This document shows positions 29,183 through 37,278 of a DNA stretch of 64,000 nucleotides, in pieces. Position numbers and translations under genes: made by a program. Position 1 is the first letter of the stretch, and every line of letters begins with the position of its first letter. Under the pieces are notes generated by a model. It was not told the origin of the DNA and did not search any database. It was given only the letters and a program-made list of their open reading frames with translations. The stretch lies in assembly GCA_902519845.1 (NCBI GenBank), contig CABYLQ010000006.1, positions 1 to 64,000 on the forward strand, given 5' to 3'. The stretch comes from an uncultured Candidatus Actinomarina sp. (GTDB lineage Bacteria > Actinomycetota > Acidimicrobiia > Actinomarinales > Actinomarinaceae).

Positions 29183-30439
29183 TTAGACGTAAACGCGTAG
29201 TGTTGAGGTCACCGTAGTGACAGAGTCCAATGCAGATATTTGATCAATAGAATTCTTAATATCTTTTTCTGGAGCTTCATGAGTGACAAGAACAAGCTCA
29301 GCTTTATCTCCCCTGCCTTCTTGGATAACGCTTTCAATGCTGACATTGTTCTCTCCAAAAGTTCCAGATATGTTTGCCAAGACTCCAGGTTCATCGTTTA
29401 CAGACAAGCGAATAAACATACTTGATTCAACATCTTCAAAATTTTTCATCTCACCTTTAAATTCTCTTAACGGGTACCAGTTGGTTTGATCACTGCTTAG
29501 TTGATGACAAGCACTTAACACGTCTCCAATAATTGCACTTGCTGTTGGTTCTGCTCCAGCTCCTGGTCCAGAAAATACAAGCTGATTTATATTATCCCCT
29601 TCAACAACGACTGCATTTAAGGCACCTCTTATCGCTGCGAGAGGATGTTTTGTATCAATTAATACAGGGTGAACTCTTGCGTTGAATCCGTTTTTGTTAT
29701 CTATTTGAGCAACTAACTTGATTGTTTTACCAAGTCGTGCAGCCCACTCAAAATCTTCTTTTGTTATACCTGAGATACCATCAGTAAATAGATCATCAGA
29801 GGTTGGAGATGTTCCAAAACAAAGTAAAGATAAAATAACTGCTTTATATTTAGCATCTAAACCTTCAACATCATTTGTTGGATCTGGTTCTGCATACCCT
29901 AGTTCTTGAGCAGTAGATAAAGCATCGTCATAGGTGCTTCCCTCTTCCATTGATGTAAGCATATAATTACTTGTTCCATTAATAATCCCTGATACTTTTG
30001 TTAATTCCTCTCCTCGAAGACTTTCAATAATTGGTTTCAGTACAGGTATACCTGCAGCAACTGCTGCCTCAAAATATAAACAAGCGTTATTTTCTTTTGC
30101 AGTATTAATAAGATCAGATCCAGAATCAGCAATGATATCTTTATTTGCTGTTATTACTGCTTTACCATTTTGCAAGAGCGCCTTTATGTAGTCTTTACCA
30201 GGATCAATACCTCCAAGAACTTCTATAACAAGATCAATTGATTCATCATTTAAAATGTCATCAAAATTGTCAGTGAGAATATCATCTGATATTTCTCTTT
30301 TTTTACTTTTATCTTTTACTAAAACTCTTTTTACATTTAATCCAACTATTCCTTTATCTAAGTTCATGAGGCGTGAGATAACTGCTGAACCAATATTGCC
30401 AGCACCCATCACAGCTACATTAAATGTTTTATTTTCCAT
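29183..30439 (-). CDS. hom: Homoserine dehydrogenase
   Basis: This 418-residue protein reduces aspartate semialdehyde to homoserine, the branch point to threonine and methionine. It has the nucleotide-binding GAGNIGSAV (residues 12-20), catalytic regions with ITANKDIIAD and GIINGTSNYMLT, and a C-terminal ACT domain (about 340-418; RLSVNDEPGVLANISGTFG) that usually binds threonine for feedback control. It is a stand-alone form without aspartokinase. It lies directly before thrC. Confidence 0.96.
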   Translation of the reverse strand: MENKTFNVAVMGAGNIGSAVISRLMNLDKGIVGLNVKRVLVKDKSKKREISDDILTDNFDDILNDESIDLVIEVLGGIDPGKDYIKALLQNGKAVITANKDIIADSGSDLINTAKENNACLYFEAAVAAGIPVLKPIIESLRGEELTKVSGIINGTSNYMLTSMEEGSTYDDALSTAQELGYAEPDPTNDVEGLDAKYKAVILSLLCFGTSPTSDDLFTDGISGITKEDFEWAARLGKTIKLVAQIDNKNGFNARVHPVLIDTKHPLAAIRGALNAVVVEGDNINQLVFSGPGAGAEPTASAIIGDVLSACHQLSSDQTNWYPLREFKGEMKNFEDVESSMFIRLSVNDEPGVLANISGTFGENNVSIESVIQEGRGDKAELVLVTHEAPEKDIKNSIDQISALDSVTTVTSTLRVYV

Positions 30440-30484
30440 ATTTAGTAAGGATAAATGTTATTTAATTTGAAACAACAAGAAATA

Positions 30485-30931
30485 TTAGGAGAGTTTATCT
30501 TTCACGATTTTACTAACAATAGAGCCATCTATCCCATCGCCCTTTGCCATAACTGCTCCAATTACTTTTCCCATTTGAGAAATATCAATGTCACCTAATT
30601 CAGAAAGGACCTCATCAACAATTTTTTCAACTTCCTCTTCACCAAGTTGTTCGGGTAAATAAGTACTTAGAAAATCAATCTCAAATTGTATTTTGTCCGC
30701 CATCTCTTGACCCCTATCACCCAAGGATTGATATTCTTCAACAGCCTTTATCATTTTTTTAACATATGAAGATATCACCCCAAGTACAAGATCATCATTT
30801 ACTTCTTCGCCTTTTTCAGCTTTCTTTTTTGCAATCTCTGTTTGGATTTGTCTAATAGCATCAAGTTTGGGTTTATCTTTTGCCTTCATTGCATCTTTTA
30901 ATGCTGAGCTTAAGTCATCTGCTAGTGCCAT
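30485..30931 (-). CDS. GatB/YqeY domain protein
   Basis: This 148-residue helical protein matches the YqeY family: an N-terminal ALKDAMKAKDKPKLDAIRQI stretch, then YLPEQLGEEEVEKIV and a C-terminal MGKVIGAVMAK. The fold is related to the tail domain of GatB that binds tRNA, but the function of stand-alone YqeY proteins is not settled; a tRNA-linked role is usually proposed. It sits between gdpD and hom in the same orientation. Confidence 0.9.
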   Translation of the reverse strand: MALADDLSSALKDAMKAKDKPKLDAIRQIQTEIAKKKAEKGEEVNDDLVLGVISSYVKKMIKAVEEYQSLGDRGQEMADKIQFEIDFLSTYLPEQLGEEEVEKIVDEVLSELGDIDISQMGKVIGAVMAKGDGIDGSIVSKIVKDKLS

Positions 30932-30950
30932 AATTTTCTATCCTATCTAA

Positions 30951-31589
30951 TTAAAGTTTATCACCAATATCAGTGACCACACCATAAACGCCCGTATTTA
31001 AAATATTATCTATTTCATCTTTATCATTAACTGTCCACACAACGCATTTATCTTTTGGTAGGTCAAACTTTCTTGAATGAAAAATATCTTTTTGGATCAT
31101 AAACATTAAAGTATCATCTAAATTCGAAATAGCTTTGCTTTCGAATAATTGATTTTCTTCATCAATCAAAATACCGTATCTTGAATTAAATTTTTCTCTG
31201 TTACTCAAAATTGTTCCCCAATCAAATGAAGAGACAATATCTTCAGGATTTGTTATCTCAATAATTTTTTCTACAAAGATTCCGTTTAGAGTTTCTTGTT
31301 CCTTATTTACTTTCAATTCAAAATTAACATTTCCCAATATTTGTTCTCTTGATGTTAAATGAGTCTCATTAAGGTCAGTACTTTTAATATCTGATATCTC
31401 TTGTAATGACAATTCTTCAATTTTTTGATTATTTAGTGTTGGATCATGAAACAGAATTAGCTCCTTGTCTTTTGTTATTCTTACATCTGTTTCGACAAAA
31501 TCACATATTTCAAGGGCTTTGTTGAGACTCAAAAAGGTGTTTTCAGGGTATGAATTAGGTAAACCTCTATGACCAAAAATTTTTTTCAA
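30951..31589 (-). CDS. Glycerophosphodiester phosphodiesterase family protein
   Basis: This 212-residue TIM-barrel hydrolase has the GDPD signature: GHRG near the N terminus (residues 6-9), PENT, VETDVR and the catalytic FHDPTL (about 48-53). It probably splits glycerophosphodiesters from lipid turnover to glycerol-3-phosphate and an alcohol. There is no signal peptide, so it should act in the cytoplasm. It is shorter than the usual 240-250. The start is TTG at 31587-31589; it is divergent from whiB with a 77-nt gap. Confidence 0.88.
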   Translation of the reverse strand: MKKIFGHRGLPNSYPENTFLSLNKALEICDFVETDVRITKDKELILFHDPTLNNQKIEELSLQEISDIKSTDLNETHLTSREQILGNVNFELKVNKEQETLNGIFVEKIIEITNPEDIVSSFDWGTILSNREKFNSRYGILIDEENQLFESKAISNLDDTLMFMIQKDIFHSRKFDLPKDKCVVWTVNDKDEIDNILNTGVYGVVTDIGDKL

Positions 31590-31617
31590 AAATACTTCCT
31601 TATGTTCTCAATTTTAG

Positions 31618-31623
31618 TACAAT
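31618..31623 (+). promoter_or_regulatory. Candidate -10 element of the whiB promoter
   Basis: TACAAT at 31618-31623 is a good -10 hexamer placed about 45 nt before the whiB GTG. It would put transcription start near 31630, just ahead of the CRP-like palindrome. I could not find a convincing -35 at standard spacing, which is common for promoters controlled by activators. Prediction from consensus only. Confidence 0.4.
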
Positions 31624-31636
31624 TAATTCACTAGAT

Positions 31637-31652
31637 TGTGAAACATTTCACA
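31637..31652 (+). promoter_or_regulatory. CRP/FNR-type operator upstream of whiB
   Basis: TGTGAAACATTTCACA is a perfect TGTGA-N6-TCACA inverted repeat, the consensus for CRP-family regulators, located 14 bp before the whiB start codon. In Mycobacterium tuberculosis whiB1 is known to be controlled by the cAMP receptor protein Rv3676 through sites of this kind. If the -10 at 31618 is right, the site lies downstream of the transcription start, which would favour repression by roadblock. No crp gene lies in the window. Confidence 0.65.
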
Positions 31653-31666
31653 AAGTAAGGAATAAT

Positions 31667-31951
31667 GTGCAAATAGTAAATTTTGAATTAGAACAAGAAC
31701 TCTGGATGCAGGAGGGTGCATGTGCATTTGCTGATCCTGACCTCTTCTTCCCAGTAGGTTCTTCTATGAAGGCTCTAAAACAAGCTGCTGAAGCTAAGGC
31801 TATATGTAATGAATGCGATGTAAAGTTAGATTGTTTAGAATATGCTATTCGTACAAACCAAGATTCTGGTGTTTGGGGTGGAACAACAGAAGATGAAAGA
31901 AAATCAATTAGAAGAGAGTACAAAAAAACTGGTACTCTAGTTGCTTCCTAA
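31667..31951 (+). CDS. WhiB-family Fe-S transcriptional regulator
   Basis: This 94-residue protein has the four cysteines of the WhiB cluster: Cys in GACAFADPDLFF, the CNEC pair (CxxC), and Cys in LDCLEYA. These are followed by the G[V/I]WGG turn (SGVWGGTTEDER) and a basic tail (RKSIRREYKK) that contacts DNA or sigma factor. WhiB proteins are redox or NO-responsive regulators found only in actinobacteria and their phages. The start is GTG 31667 with an AAGGA ribosome site at 31657-31661. A CRP-type operator lies just upstream. The WhiB subclass (1, 2 or other) cannot be fixed by eye. Confidence 0.93.
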   Translation: MQIVNFELEQELWMQEGACAFADPDLFFPVGSSMKALKQAAEAKAICNECDVKLDCLEYAIRTNQDSGVWGGTTEDERKSIRREYKKTGTLVAS

Positions 31952-32172
31952 ACTAACCCTGCTTCCCTCTTATCACTATCTTCGACAAACTCTATTGAAT
32001 GTATTTGCTTTGCATTAATACCAATTTCGCCTTCATCATCTTTAATCCAGTACATGCCGCCATTTTGCATTAATTCTTCAATTTCTTTTGTAAATTTTTT
32101 CTTATCATCAACTTCGGTTTGAAACTCTTTCATTGAACCTAAAAGTGATATCTTAACTTTATGCTTTGCCAC
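31948..32172 (-). CDS. Small conserved-looking protein, possibly DUF3107-like
   Basis: This 74-residue soluble protein has an N-terminal beta strand (KHKVKISLLG), a charged helix (about residues 22-37) and a C-terminal stretch WIKDDEGEIGINAKQIHSIEFVE. The plan resembles small actinobacterial proteins of the DUF3107 type, but the match is weak and no function is assigned. It starts at GTG 32172, 9 nt after prs in the same direction, and its end overlaps the convergent whiB gene by 4 nt. Confidence 0.6.
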   Translation of the reverse strand: MAKHKVKISLLGSMKEFQTEVDDKKKFTKEIEELMQNGGMYWIKDDEGEIGINAKQIHSIEFVEDSDKREAGLV

Positions 32173-32181
32173 TTCTTCTCC

Positions 32182-33159
32182 TTATAAAACGTTTTCACCC
32201 ATAAAAATTGCAGAGACAGAATCATCCGCAAAAATAGATGTTAGTGCAGTTGCAATAATAGAAGAAACGGAGAGGATTTTAACATTACCAATTTTTTCAA
32301 TATTTCCATTTTGTTTAAGAGTGTCAGTGACAATAATTTCATCAATTGGTGTATCTTTTAATTTCTCTACACTTTCGTCAGAAAATATACCATGAGTAGC
32401 AGCAACACTTACTGACTTTGCCCCTCTTTCAATCAAGGCTCTTGAAGCAGCTGCAATAGTTCCTCCTGTATCAATTATGTCATCAAATAAAATCGCATGT
32501 CTATCTTCGACTTCTCCAATTACAGTAAATGCCTTAACTTCATTGTGAATTTTTGGATCTCTTTTTTTATGAACAAAACCAACATATGCCTCCATGTTTT
32601 TTGCAAAAGTAGTTGCTCTTCGAACACCACCTGCATCGGGTGAAATGATTGTTATTGGTTCTTTATATTTATCTTTGAAATAATTTACGAATAGTGGCAT
32701 TGCAGTAAGGTGATCAAAAGGTTGGCTTATAAATCCTTGAATTTGTTGTGTATGTAAATCTATGGATACGATTCTATCTGCACCTGCTGATATAAATAAA
32801 TCAGCAACCAAGCGGGCTGAGATAGGTTCTCTTGGTAATGCTTTTTTATCTTGTCTTGAGTAAGGATAGAAAGGAAGTACTGCAGTAATTCTTTTTGCGG
32901 ATGCTCTTTTTAAAGCATCTACAAGTAGAAGTTGTTCCATAATTGTAAAATTCACTTGGCCTGAATGACTTTGCATTACAAAACAGTCTGCACCTCTAAC
33001 ACTTTCCTGGAGACGAATGTAGATTTCTCCATTAGCAAACTGGGTTTTGTCTACTTCAGCTAAGTCAGTTCCAAGCTCCTTGGCTACTTTTTCAGCTAAT
33101 TCCTGGTTTGATGAACCAGAGAAGAGAAGCATTTTCTTTTTTCCAGCTTGTTCAATCAT
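32182..33159 (-). CDS. prs: Ribose-phosphate pyrophosphokinase
   Basis: This 325-residue enzyme makes PRPP from ribose-5-phosphate and ATP for nucleotide, histidine and tryptophan synthesis. It shows the N-terminal FSGSSNQELAEKVA, the flexible-loop FYPYSRQDKKALPREPIS, the ISPDAGGVRRA segment and the PRPP-binding loop DDIIDTGGTIAAA. ATG 33159 overlaps the glmU end by 4 nt; glmU-prs is a common pair. Confidence 0.97.
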   Translation of the reverse strand: MIEQAGKKKMLLFSGSSNQELAEKVAKELGTDLAEVDKTQFANGEIYIRLQESVRGADCFVMQSHSGQVNFTIMEQLLLVDALKRASAKRITAVLPFYPYSRQDKKALPREPISARLVADLFISAGADRIVSIDLHTQQIQGFISQPFDHLTAMPLFVNYFKDKYKEPITIISPDAGGVRRATTFAKNMEAYVGFVHKKRDPKIHNEVKAFTVIGEVEDRHAILFDDIIDTGGTIAAASRALIERGAKSVSVAATHGIFSDESVEKLKDTPIDEIIVTDTLKQNGNIEKIGNVKILSVSSIIATALTSIFADDSVSAIFMGENVL

Positions 33160-34529
33160 TTTTTACCTTTTTTATTTTTTCTTTCCATGTAGCCATCAAT
33201 ATTCTTTTGATCATTTCTTTCAATACCAAGGGCCCCAGGTGGAACATCTTTTGTGATAACGGAACCTGCTCCAACCATTGCGCCTTCACCAATTGTTACT
33301 GGAGCAACAAGCATCACATCAGATCCAACAAAAGCATTTTTCTTTATTTCAGTTTTGTGTTTTTCTTTACCGTCGTAATTTACAGTAATTGCACCGGCTG
33401 AAAAATTAACATCCTCTTCTAACTCTGCATCTCCAACATATGCAAGGTGAGGAACTTTGCTTCCCTTACCAATGGTAGAATTTTTTGTTTCTGCAAAAGC
33501 ACCTACTTTTACATCTTCATCCAAAATTGAACCTTTTCTTAAATGAGCATATGGCCCAATCTTTCCATTACTTTTTATTTCTGCTTCATCAACTACTGAA
33601 AACTGAATGGTGGAGCCTTCTCCAATTTCAGAATCGTTGATAATTGAATTGGGTCCTATTACACAATCTTTTTTTATATTTGTATTACCTGTTAAATGAC
33701 AGTTTGCGAGAATTTTTGCGCCTGCTTCAATCTTTACTGTTTTATCTAAATAAGTTGAATTTGGATCTTGGAAATATACGCCATTGTCCATATGAGTTTG
33801 AATTAATTCTTTACGTAGAGTATTTTCAACATTGTTTAGTTGACTCATGGAATTTACGCCTTGTATTGAATCTTCACTTACTTGTACTATAACCCTCTCG
33901 AGTTTGTTTTGAAAAGCTATATTTATTAAATCTGTTAAGTAGAATTCATTTTGAATATTTTCACTTTCTATTTTTCCAACGTATTCTTTCAAAAACTTTT
34001 TATCAATACAATAAATTCCAGAATTGATTTCTTTTATTTGTTTTTCTTGTTCATTCGCATCTGACTCTTCGATTATTTTTTCAAACTCATCTTTATTCTT
34101 CACAATCCTTCCATATCCGAATGGATCATTTACTTCAGCTGTAATTAAACCAATTACAGCTTTTGATGAGACAACATCATTGATCAATAAATCTAAGTCT
34201 TTCTTTTTTATAAGTGGGACATCTCCAGGAATTACAACAAGATAATCATTTTTATCATCTTCATACTCTTTACTTTCAACCAATGTTGCTATTGCGTGAC
34301 CAGTACCAAGTTGCTTTTCTTGAATAATAGGAATGTAAGATTCAAATAAAGTTTGGATTACTTTATCAGATTGGTGACCAACAATGACGTATTTTTTTTC
34401 AAAGTCAGCTATAGCCTCTTGAGCATAGTTAATCATGGGTTTTCCAAGTACGCTTTGAAGAACTTTAGGTAGAGGGGATTTCATTCTAGTCCCCTGACCT
34501 GCAGCTAAAATTACACCTGAAATACTCAT
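33156..34529 (-). CDS. glmU: Bifunctional GlmU: GlcN-1-P acetyltransferase / UDP-GlcNAc pyrophosphorylase
   Basis: This 457-residue protein makes UDP-GlcNAc, the first sugar-nucleotide for peptidoglycan. The N-terminal pyrophosphorylase has LAAGQGTRMKSPLPKVL (residues 8-24) and the C-terminal half is a left-handed beta-helix of hexapeptide repeats with the acetyltransferase residues in AYVGDAELEEDVNFSAG. Both domains are complete. The stop overlaps the prs start; tRNA-Gln lies just upstream. Confidence 0.97.
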   Translation of the reverse strand: MSISGVILAAGQGTRMKSPLPKVLQSVLGKPMINYAQEAIADFEKKYVIVGHQSDKVIQTLFESYIPIIQEKQLGTGHAIATLVESKEYEDDKNDYLVVIPGDVPLIKKKDLDLLINDVVSSKAVIGLITAEVNDPFGYGRIVKNKDEFEKIIEESDANEQEKQIKEINSGIYCIDKKFLKEYVGKIESENIQNEFYLTDLINIAFQNKLERVIVQVSEDSIQGVNSMSQLNNVENTLRKELIQTHMDNGVYFQDPNSTYLDKTVKIEAGAKILANCHLTGNTNIKKDCVIGPNSIINDSEIGEGSTIQFSVVDEAEIKSNGKIGPYAHLRKGSILDEDVKVGAFAETKNSTIGKGSKVPHLAYVGDAELEEDVNFSAGAITVNYDGKEKHKTEIKKNAFVGSDVMLVAPVTIGEGAMVGAGSVITKDVPPGALGIERNDQKNIDGYMERKNKKGKK

Positions 34530-34537
34530 TTATTTTT

Positions 34538-34612
34538 TGGCTGGGGGAGAAGGACTCGAACCCTCAACGTTTGGACCAAAACCAAATGTGTTGCCAATTA
34601 CACCATCCCCCA
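34538..34612 (-). tRNA. tRNA-Gln (anticodon TTG)
   Basis: Read on the minus strand, the 75-nt gene folds as a standard cloverleaf. The 7-bp acceptor is TGGGGGA paired with TCCCCCA, the anticodon stem is TTTGG/CCAAA enclosing TTTTGGT with anticodon TTG, and the T arm is GAGGG-TTCGAGT-CCTTC. The discriminator is G and the 3' CCA is encoded (34540-34538). It lies between ispE and glmU in the same direction. Confidence 0.95.
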
Positions 34613-34628
34613 TCGTCTGTATCTAATT

Positions 34629-35453
34629 CTAATCCGAAATTGTTTCGAAACTAAAATCAATTTTTTTTACTAGCTTTACAAGTTTAAATTGGTTCAAATC
34701 TATTAGGTCAATTTTTTTAGTCAGCTCTTCGGTGTCTCCTAAACTAAACATTGAACTTCCACTTCCTGACAAATAGAATTCAAGATTTGTAATTGACTCT
34801 AGATTATTTTTAATTTTTAGTAAATTTGGTTCTAATGTTTGAGCAGGTATCCAAAAATCATTAAAGATTTTTAAATCTTCATATTCATGTATCTCCAAAT
34901 TTTCCTGACTTAATTTATCAAACATAGAAAATGCATGTCTAGTAGAAATTTTTTCATTAGGAACAACAAGTATCATATTTATATCTTTTTGAAGATTTTC
35001 TGGATTCACTATATCTCCAATACCCAAAATATTGGCTGGTTTACCTGTTATGAAAAAAGGAACGTCACTTCCAACGTTTACTGCAATCTCTCTATATGTA
35101 GGCATTTGTAAGTTGTATTTTTTAGTAAGAATTGAAATAATTCCTGCAGCATTTGAACTTCCACCACCTAAGCCAGCTTCGATTGGAATATTTTTTTTAA
35201 TTATAATGTGAAAGAATCCAGGTAAATTAGATCTACTTCTTAATAGATTTAAAGATTTTGATATAGTGTTTTCTTCGGAAATTCCTTCTTTATCAAATTG
35301 GATTTCATCAACATCAGCATTGGTTTCTTTAATTTCTATTGAATCATACAAATTTATGGGGACCATTAGTGAACTTATGTTATGAAGCCCATCCTCAACT
35401 TCTTTTGAAATTTTTAAATTTAAATTAATTTTTGCGTAGGTGTTAATTTTCAT
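34629..35453 (-). CDS. ispE: 4-diphosphocytidyl-2-C-methyl-D-erythritol kinase
   Basis: This 274-residue GHMP kinase phosphorylates CDP-ME in the non-mevalonate isoprenoid pathway. The ATP-binding loop PIEAGLGGGSSNAAG, the N-terminal YAKINLNLKIS and the C-terminal YLSGSGSSMFSLG are diagnostic. ATG 35453 overlaps the rsmA stop as ATGA; the rsmA-ispE pair is conserved in actinobacteria. Confidence 0.95.
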   Translation of the reverse strand: MKINTYAKINLNLKISKEVEDGLHNISSLMVPINLYDSIEIKETNADVDEIQFDKEGISEENTISKSLNLLRSRSNLPGFFHIIIKKNIPIEAGLGGGSSNAAGIISILTKKYNLQMPTYREIAVNVGSDVPFFITGKPANILGIGDIVNPENLQKDINMILVVPNEKISTRHAFSMFDKLSQENLEIHEYEDLKIFNDFWIPAQTLEPNLLKIKNNLESITNLEFYLSGSGSSMFSLGDTEELTKKIDLIDLNQFKLVKLVKKIDFSFETISD

Positions 35454-36241
35454 GAATTAATTTCTGCAATTGCCAAATAGTTTTCAGGTGTCAATTCTTG
35501 TGGTCTTAAGTTTAAATCCAATGAAAGTTTTTTTGAAGATTCTTCGTTTATATAGTCTTTTAAAGCAGTTTTTATTTTTTTTCTTTTTTGTTGAAAAGCA
35601 ACTTTGGAAATTTCAAAAGCTTTCATTCTCATATCTTCATCAATTAAAGTCTCTCTTTGAATAGTGACAACCGTAGATAAAATTTTTGGTTTAGGTTCGA
35701 AACAATTTTTGCTTACATTGAACTGAACTTTTGAATTGGTAAATAAAGATGCAAGAACTGACAATGATCCATATTGTTTTGTATCTGGCTTTGCCACAAT
35801 TCTTTCTGCAACTTCATCCTGAAGCATCACTACATATCGATGTATTTTGGGAACTTCAGTTATTAATTTCACTAACAATCTAGTTCCAATATTGTATGGA
35901 AGATTGCCGACCATTATCCACCATGGACCGTTTAATTGGCTATAGTCGTAGTCCATTGCATCCTCATTAATAATCTCTATATTGGGAACTTCTTCAAAAC
36001 GTTCTCCAAGTATATTTGTTAATTCGTTATCAACTTCTATTGCTTTAATCCTGTAATTATCTTTTAATAATTCGTTCGTTAATGATCCTGTTCCAGGTCC
36101 TATTTCTAATATGGGATCAGCAAGTTGCCCTTGTACAAGTTTCGTAATTTTTCTAGAAATATTTGAATCAATTAAAAAATTCTGTCCCAAGCTTCTTTTT
36201 GGCTTTATATTTAATTTATTTATCCAGAAAATTTCACTCAA
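35450..36241 (-). CDS. rsmA: 16S rRNA dimethyladenosine transferase
   Basis: This protein dimethylates two adjacent adenosines near the 3' end of 16S rRNA. It has RSLGQNFLID, the SAM motif LEIGPGTGSLT, and the catalytic NLPYNIGTRLL. I place the start at TTG 36241, which overlaps the tatD stop as TTGA and gives 263 residues; a TTG at 36250 would add three residues but has its AGG directly against it. It is coupled to tatD upstream and ispE downstream. Confidence 0.93.
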   Translation of the reverse strand: MSEIFWINKLNIKPKRSLGQNFLIDSNISRKITKLVQGQLADPILEIGPGTGSLTNELLKDNYRIKAIEVDNELTNILGERFEEVPNIEIINEDAMDYDYSQLNGPWWIMVGNLPYNIGTRLLVKLITEVPKIHRYVVMLQDEVAERIVAKPDTKQYGSLSVLASLFTNSKVQFNVSKNCFEPKPKILSTVVTIQRETLIDEDMRMKAFEISKVAFQQKRKKIKTALKDYINEESSKKLSLDLNLRPQELTPENYLAIAEINS

Positions 36242-36984
36242 GATTGCCAACCTAATAATCTTCTAGAATTTTCAATTGTAATTTCGGATAATTTTTTTTG
36301 ATCAATATCTAATATATTTGATATCTTCATAGCTGTATGTTCAATAAAATTTGGTCTGTTGTCTTGTCCTCTTAGTGGAACAGGAGCTAAATAAGGTGTG
36401 TCTGTTTCTAAGAGTAATTTATCAATTGGAATTTCCTTAACAGAAAGCTGTAAATCTTTTGCTGTGTCATACGTAACGATCCCAGATATTGAAAAATATA
36501 CCCCTAATTCAACGAACCGTTTTGTCCACTTCCTTCCACCAGTCCAAGAGTGTAAAATTATAGAAGAAGGATTGTTAAATTCAACAAGTTGATCATAAGT
36601 GTCCTGAAAACTGTCTCGACAATGAATAATGATTGGCTTATCAAGTAGTTTTGAATACTCAAGATGAAATAAGAAATTTTCTATTTGCTCTTGTTTTGTT
36701 GATAAATTTCTATAAAAATCAAGACCTGTCTCTCCAATTAAGTCAGCCTCTTGGAAAAGGTTCTCTAACGACTCTTTTTGAGAATTTAATAGTTTTGCAT
36801 CATGTGGATGTAGGCCCGCAGACCAATAACTTTCGAGATCTATCTCAGAACTTATCTCTTTAGCTTTTAATGATGATTCAAAATCTACTCCAGGAATTAT
36901 TAAAAATTCAATATTATGTAAATTTTCACTATCTAATCTTTCATCAATTAGTTGCAAATGACAATGAGTATCAACCCATTTCAT
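36238..36984 (-). CDS. tatD: TatD family metal-dependent DNase
   Basis: This 248-residue TIM-barrel hydrolase shows WVDTHCHLQL at the N terminus (metal-binding HxH), LIGETGLDFYRN, PIIIHCRDS, LHSW and LLETDTPYLAP, the standard TatD metal ligands. TatD proteins are exo- or endonucleases with DNA-repair or quality-control roles. I choose ATG 36984 (MKWVDTH), where the family begins, over a GTG at 37011 that adds nine residues. It heads the tatD-rsmA-ispE series and is divergent from the AbrB-like gene. Confidence 0.92.
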   Translation of the reverse strand: MKWVDTHCHLQLIDERLDSENLHNIEFLIIPGVDFESSLKAKEISSEIDLESYWSAGLHPHDAKLLNSQKESLENLFQEADLIGETGLDFYRNLSTKQEQIENFLFHLEYSKLLDKPIIIHCRDSFQDTYDQLVEFNNPSSIILHSWTGGRKWTKRFVELGVYFSISGIVTYDTAKDLQLSVKEIPIDKLLLETDTPYLAPVPLRGQDNRPNFIEHTAMKISNILDIDQKKLSEITIENSRRLLGWQS

Positions 36985-37038
36985 TTTCTTATAAGATTGA
37001 TTTTTATTCACTACTATAAGAATAGGAGTATTAGAAAT

Positions 37039-37278
37039 ATGGTCAAAGGTAATAAGTCTAAGATTGATAATTTAGGAAGAGTAGTAATACCAAAATCAAT
37101 TAGAAATGCTCTTAATGTTGAACATAATGATGAAATAAACATGCGTGTTGAAAATCAATCATTAATAATCACAAAAAATAATAGTACTTGCAATATTTGT
37201 CCCGAAGAAAAGGTTGAAGTACAGATCAAAGACAAGTTTTTATGTAAAAGCTGTGTTGACACAATCAAAGGTTTTTGA
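37039..37278 (+). CDS. AbrB/SpoVT-type DNA-binding protein with C-terminal zinc ribbon
   Basis: This 79-residue protein starts at ATG 37039 behind an AGGAG site (37024-37028). Residues about 7-45 form a swapped-hairpin AbrB domain, with the signature IDNLGRVVIPKSIRNAL. The C terminus carries CNIC and CKSC pairs spaced by about 20 residues, a likely zinc ribbon. Such proteins are dimeric transition-state-type regulators; the target is unknown. The gene is divergent from tatD and its last 14 nt overlap the convergent rsmI gene. Confidence 0.85.
   Translation: MVKGNKSKIDNLGRVVIPKSIRNALNVEHNDEINMRVENQSLIITKNNSTCNICPEEKVEVQIKDKFLCKSCVDTIKGF

Noticed and set aside
36952-37038. Longer N terminus for the AbrB-like protein
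   Set aside because: The extra residues have no AbrB character and overlap the divergent tatD start; ATG 37039 has a good AGGAG site and begins at the family N terminus.
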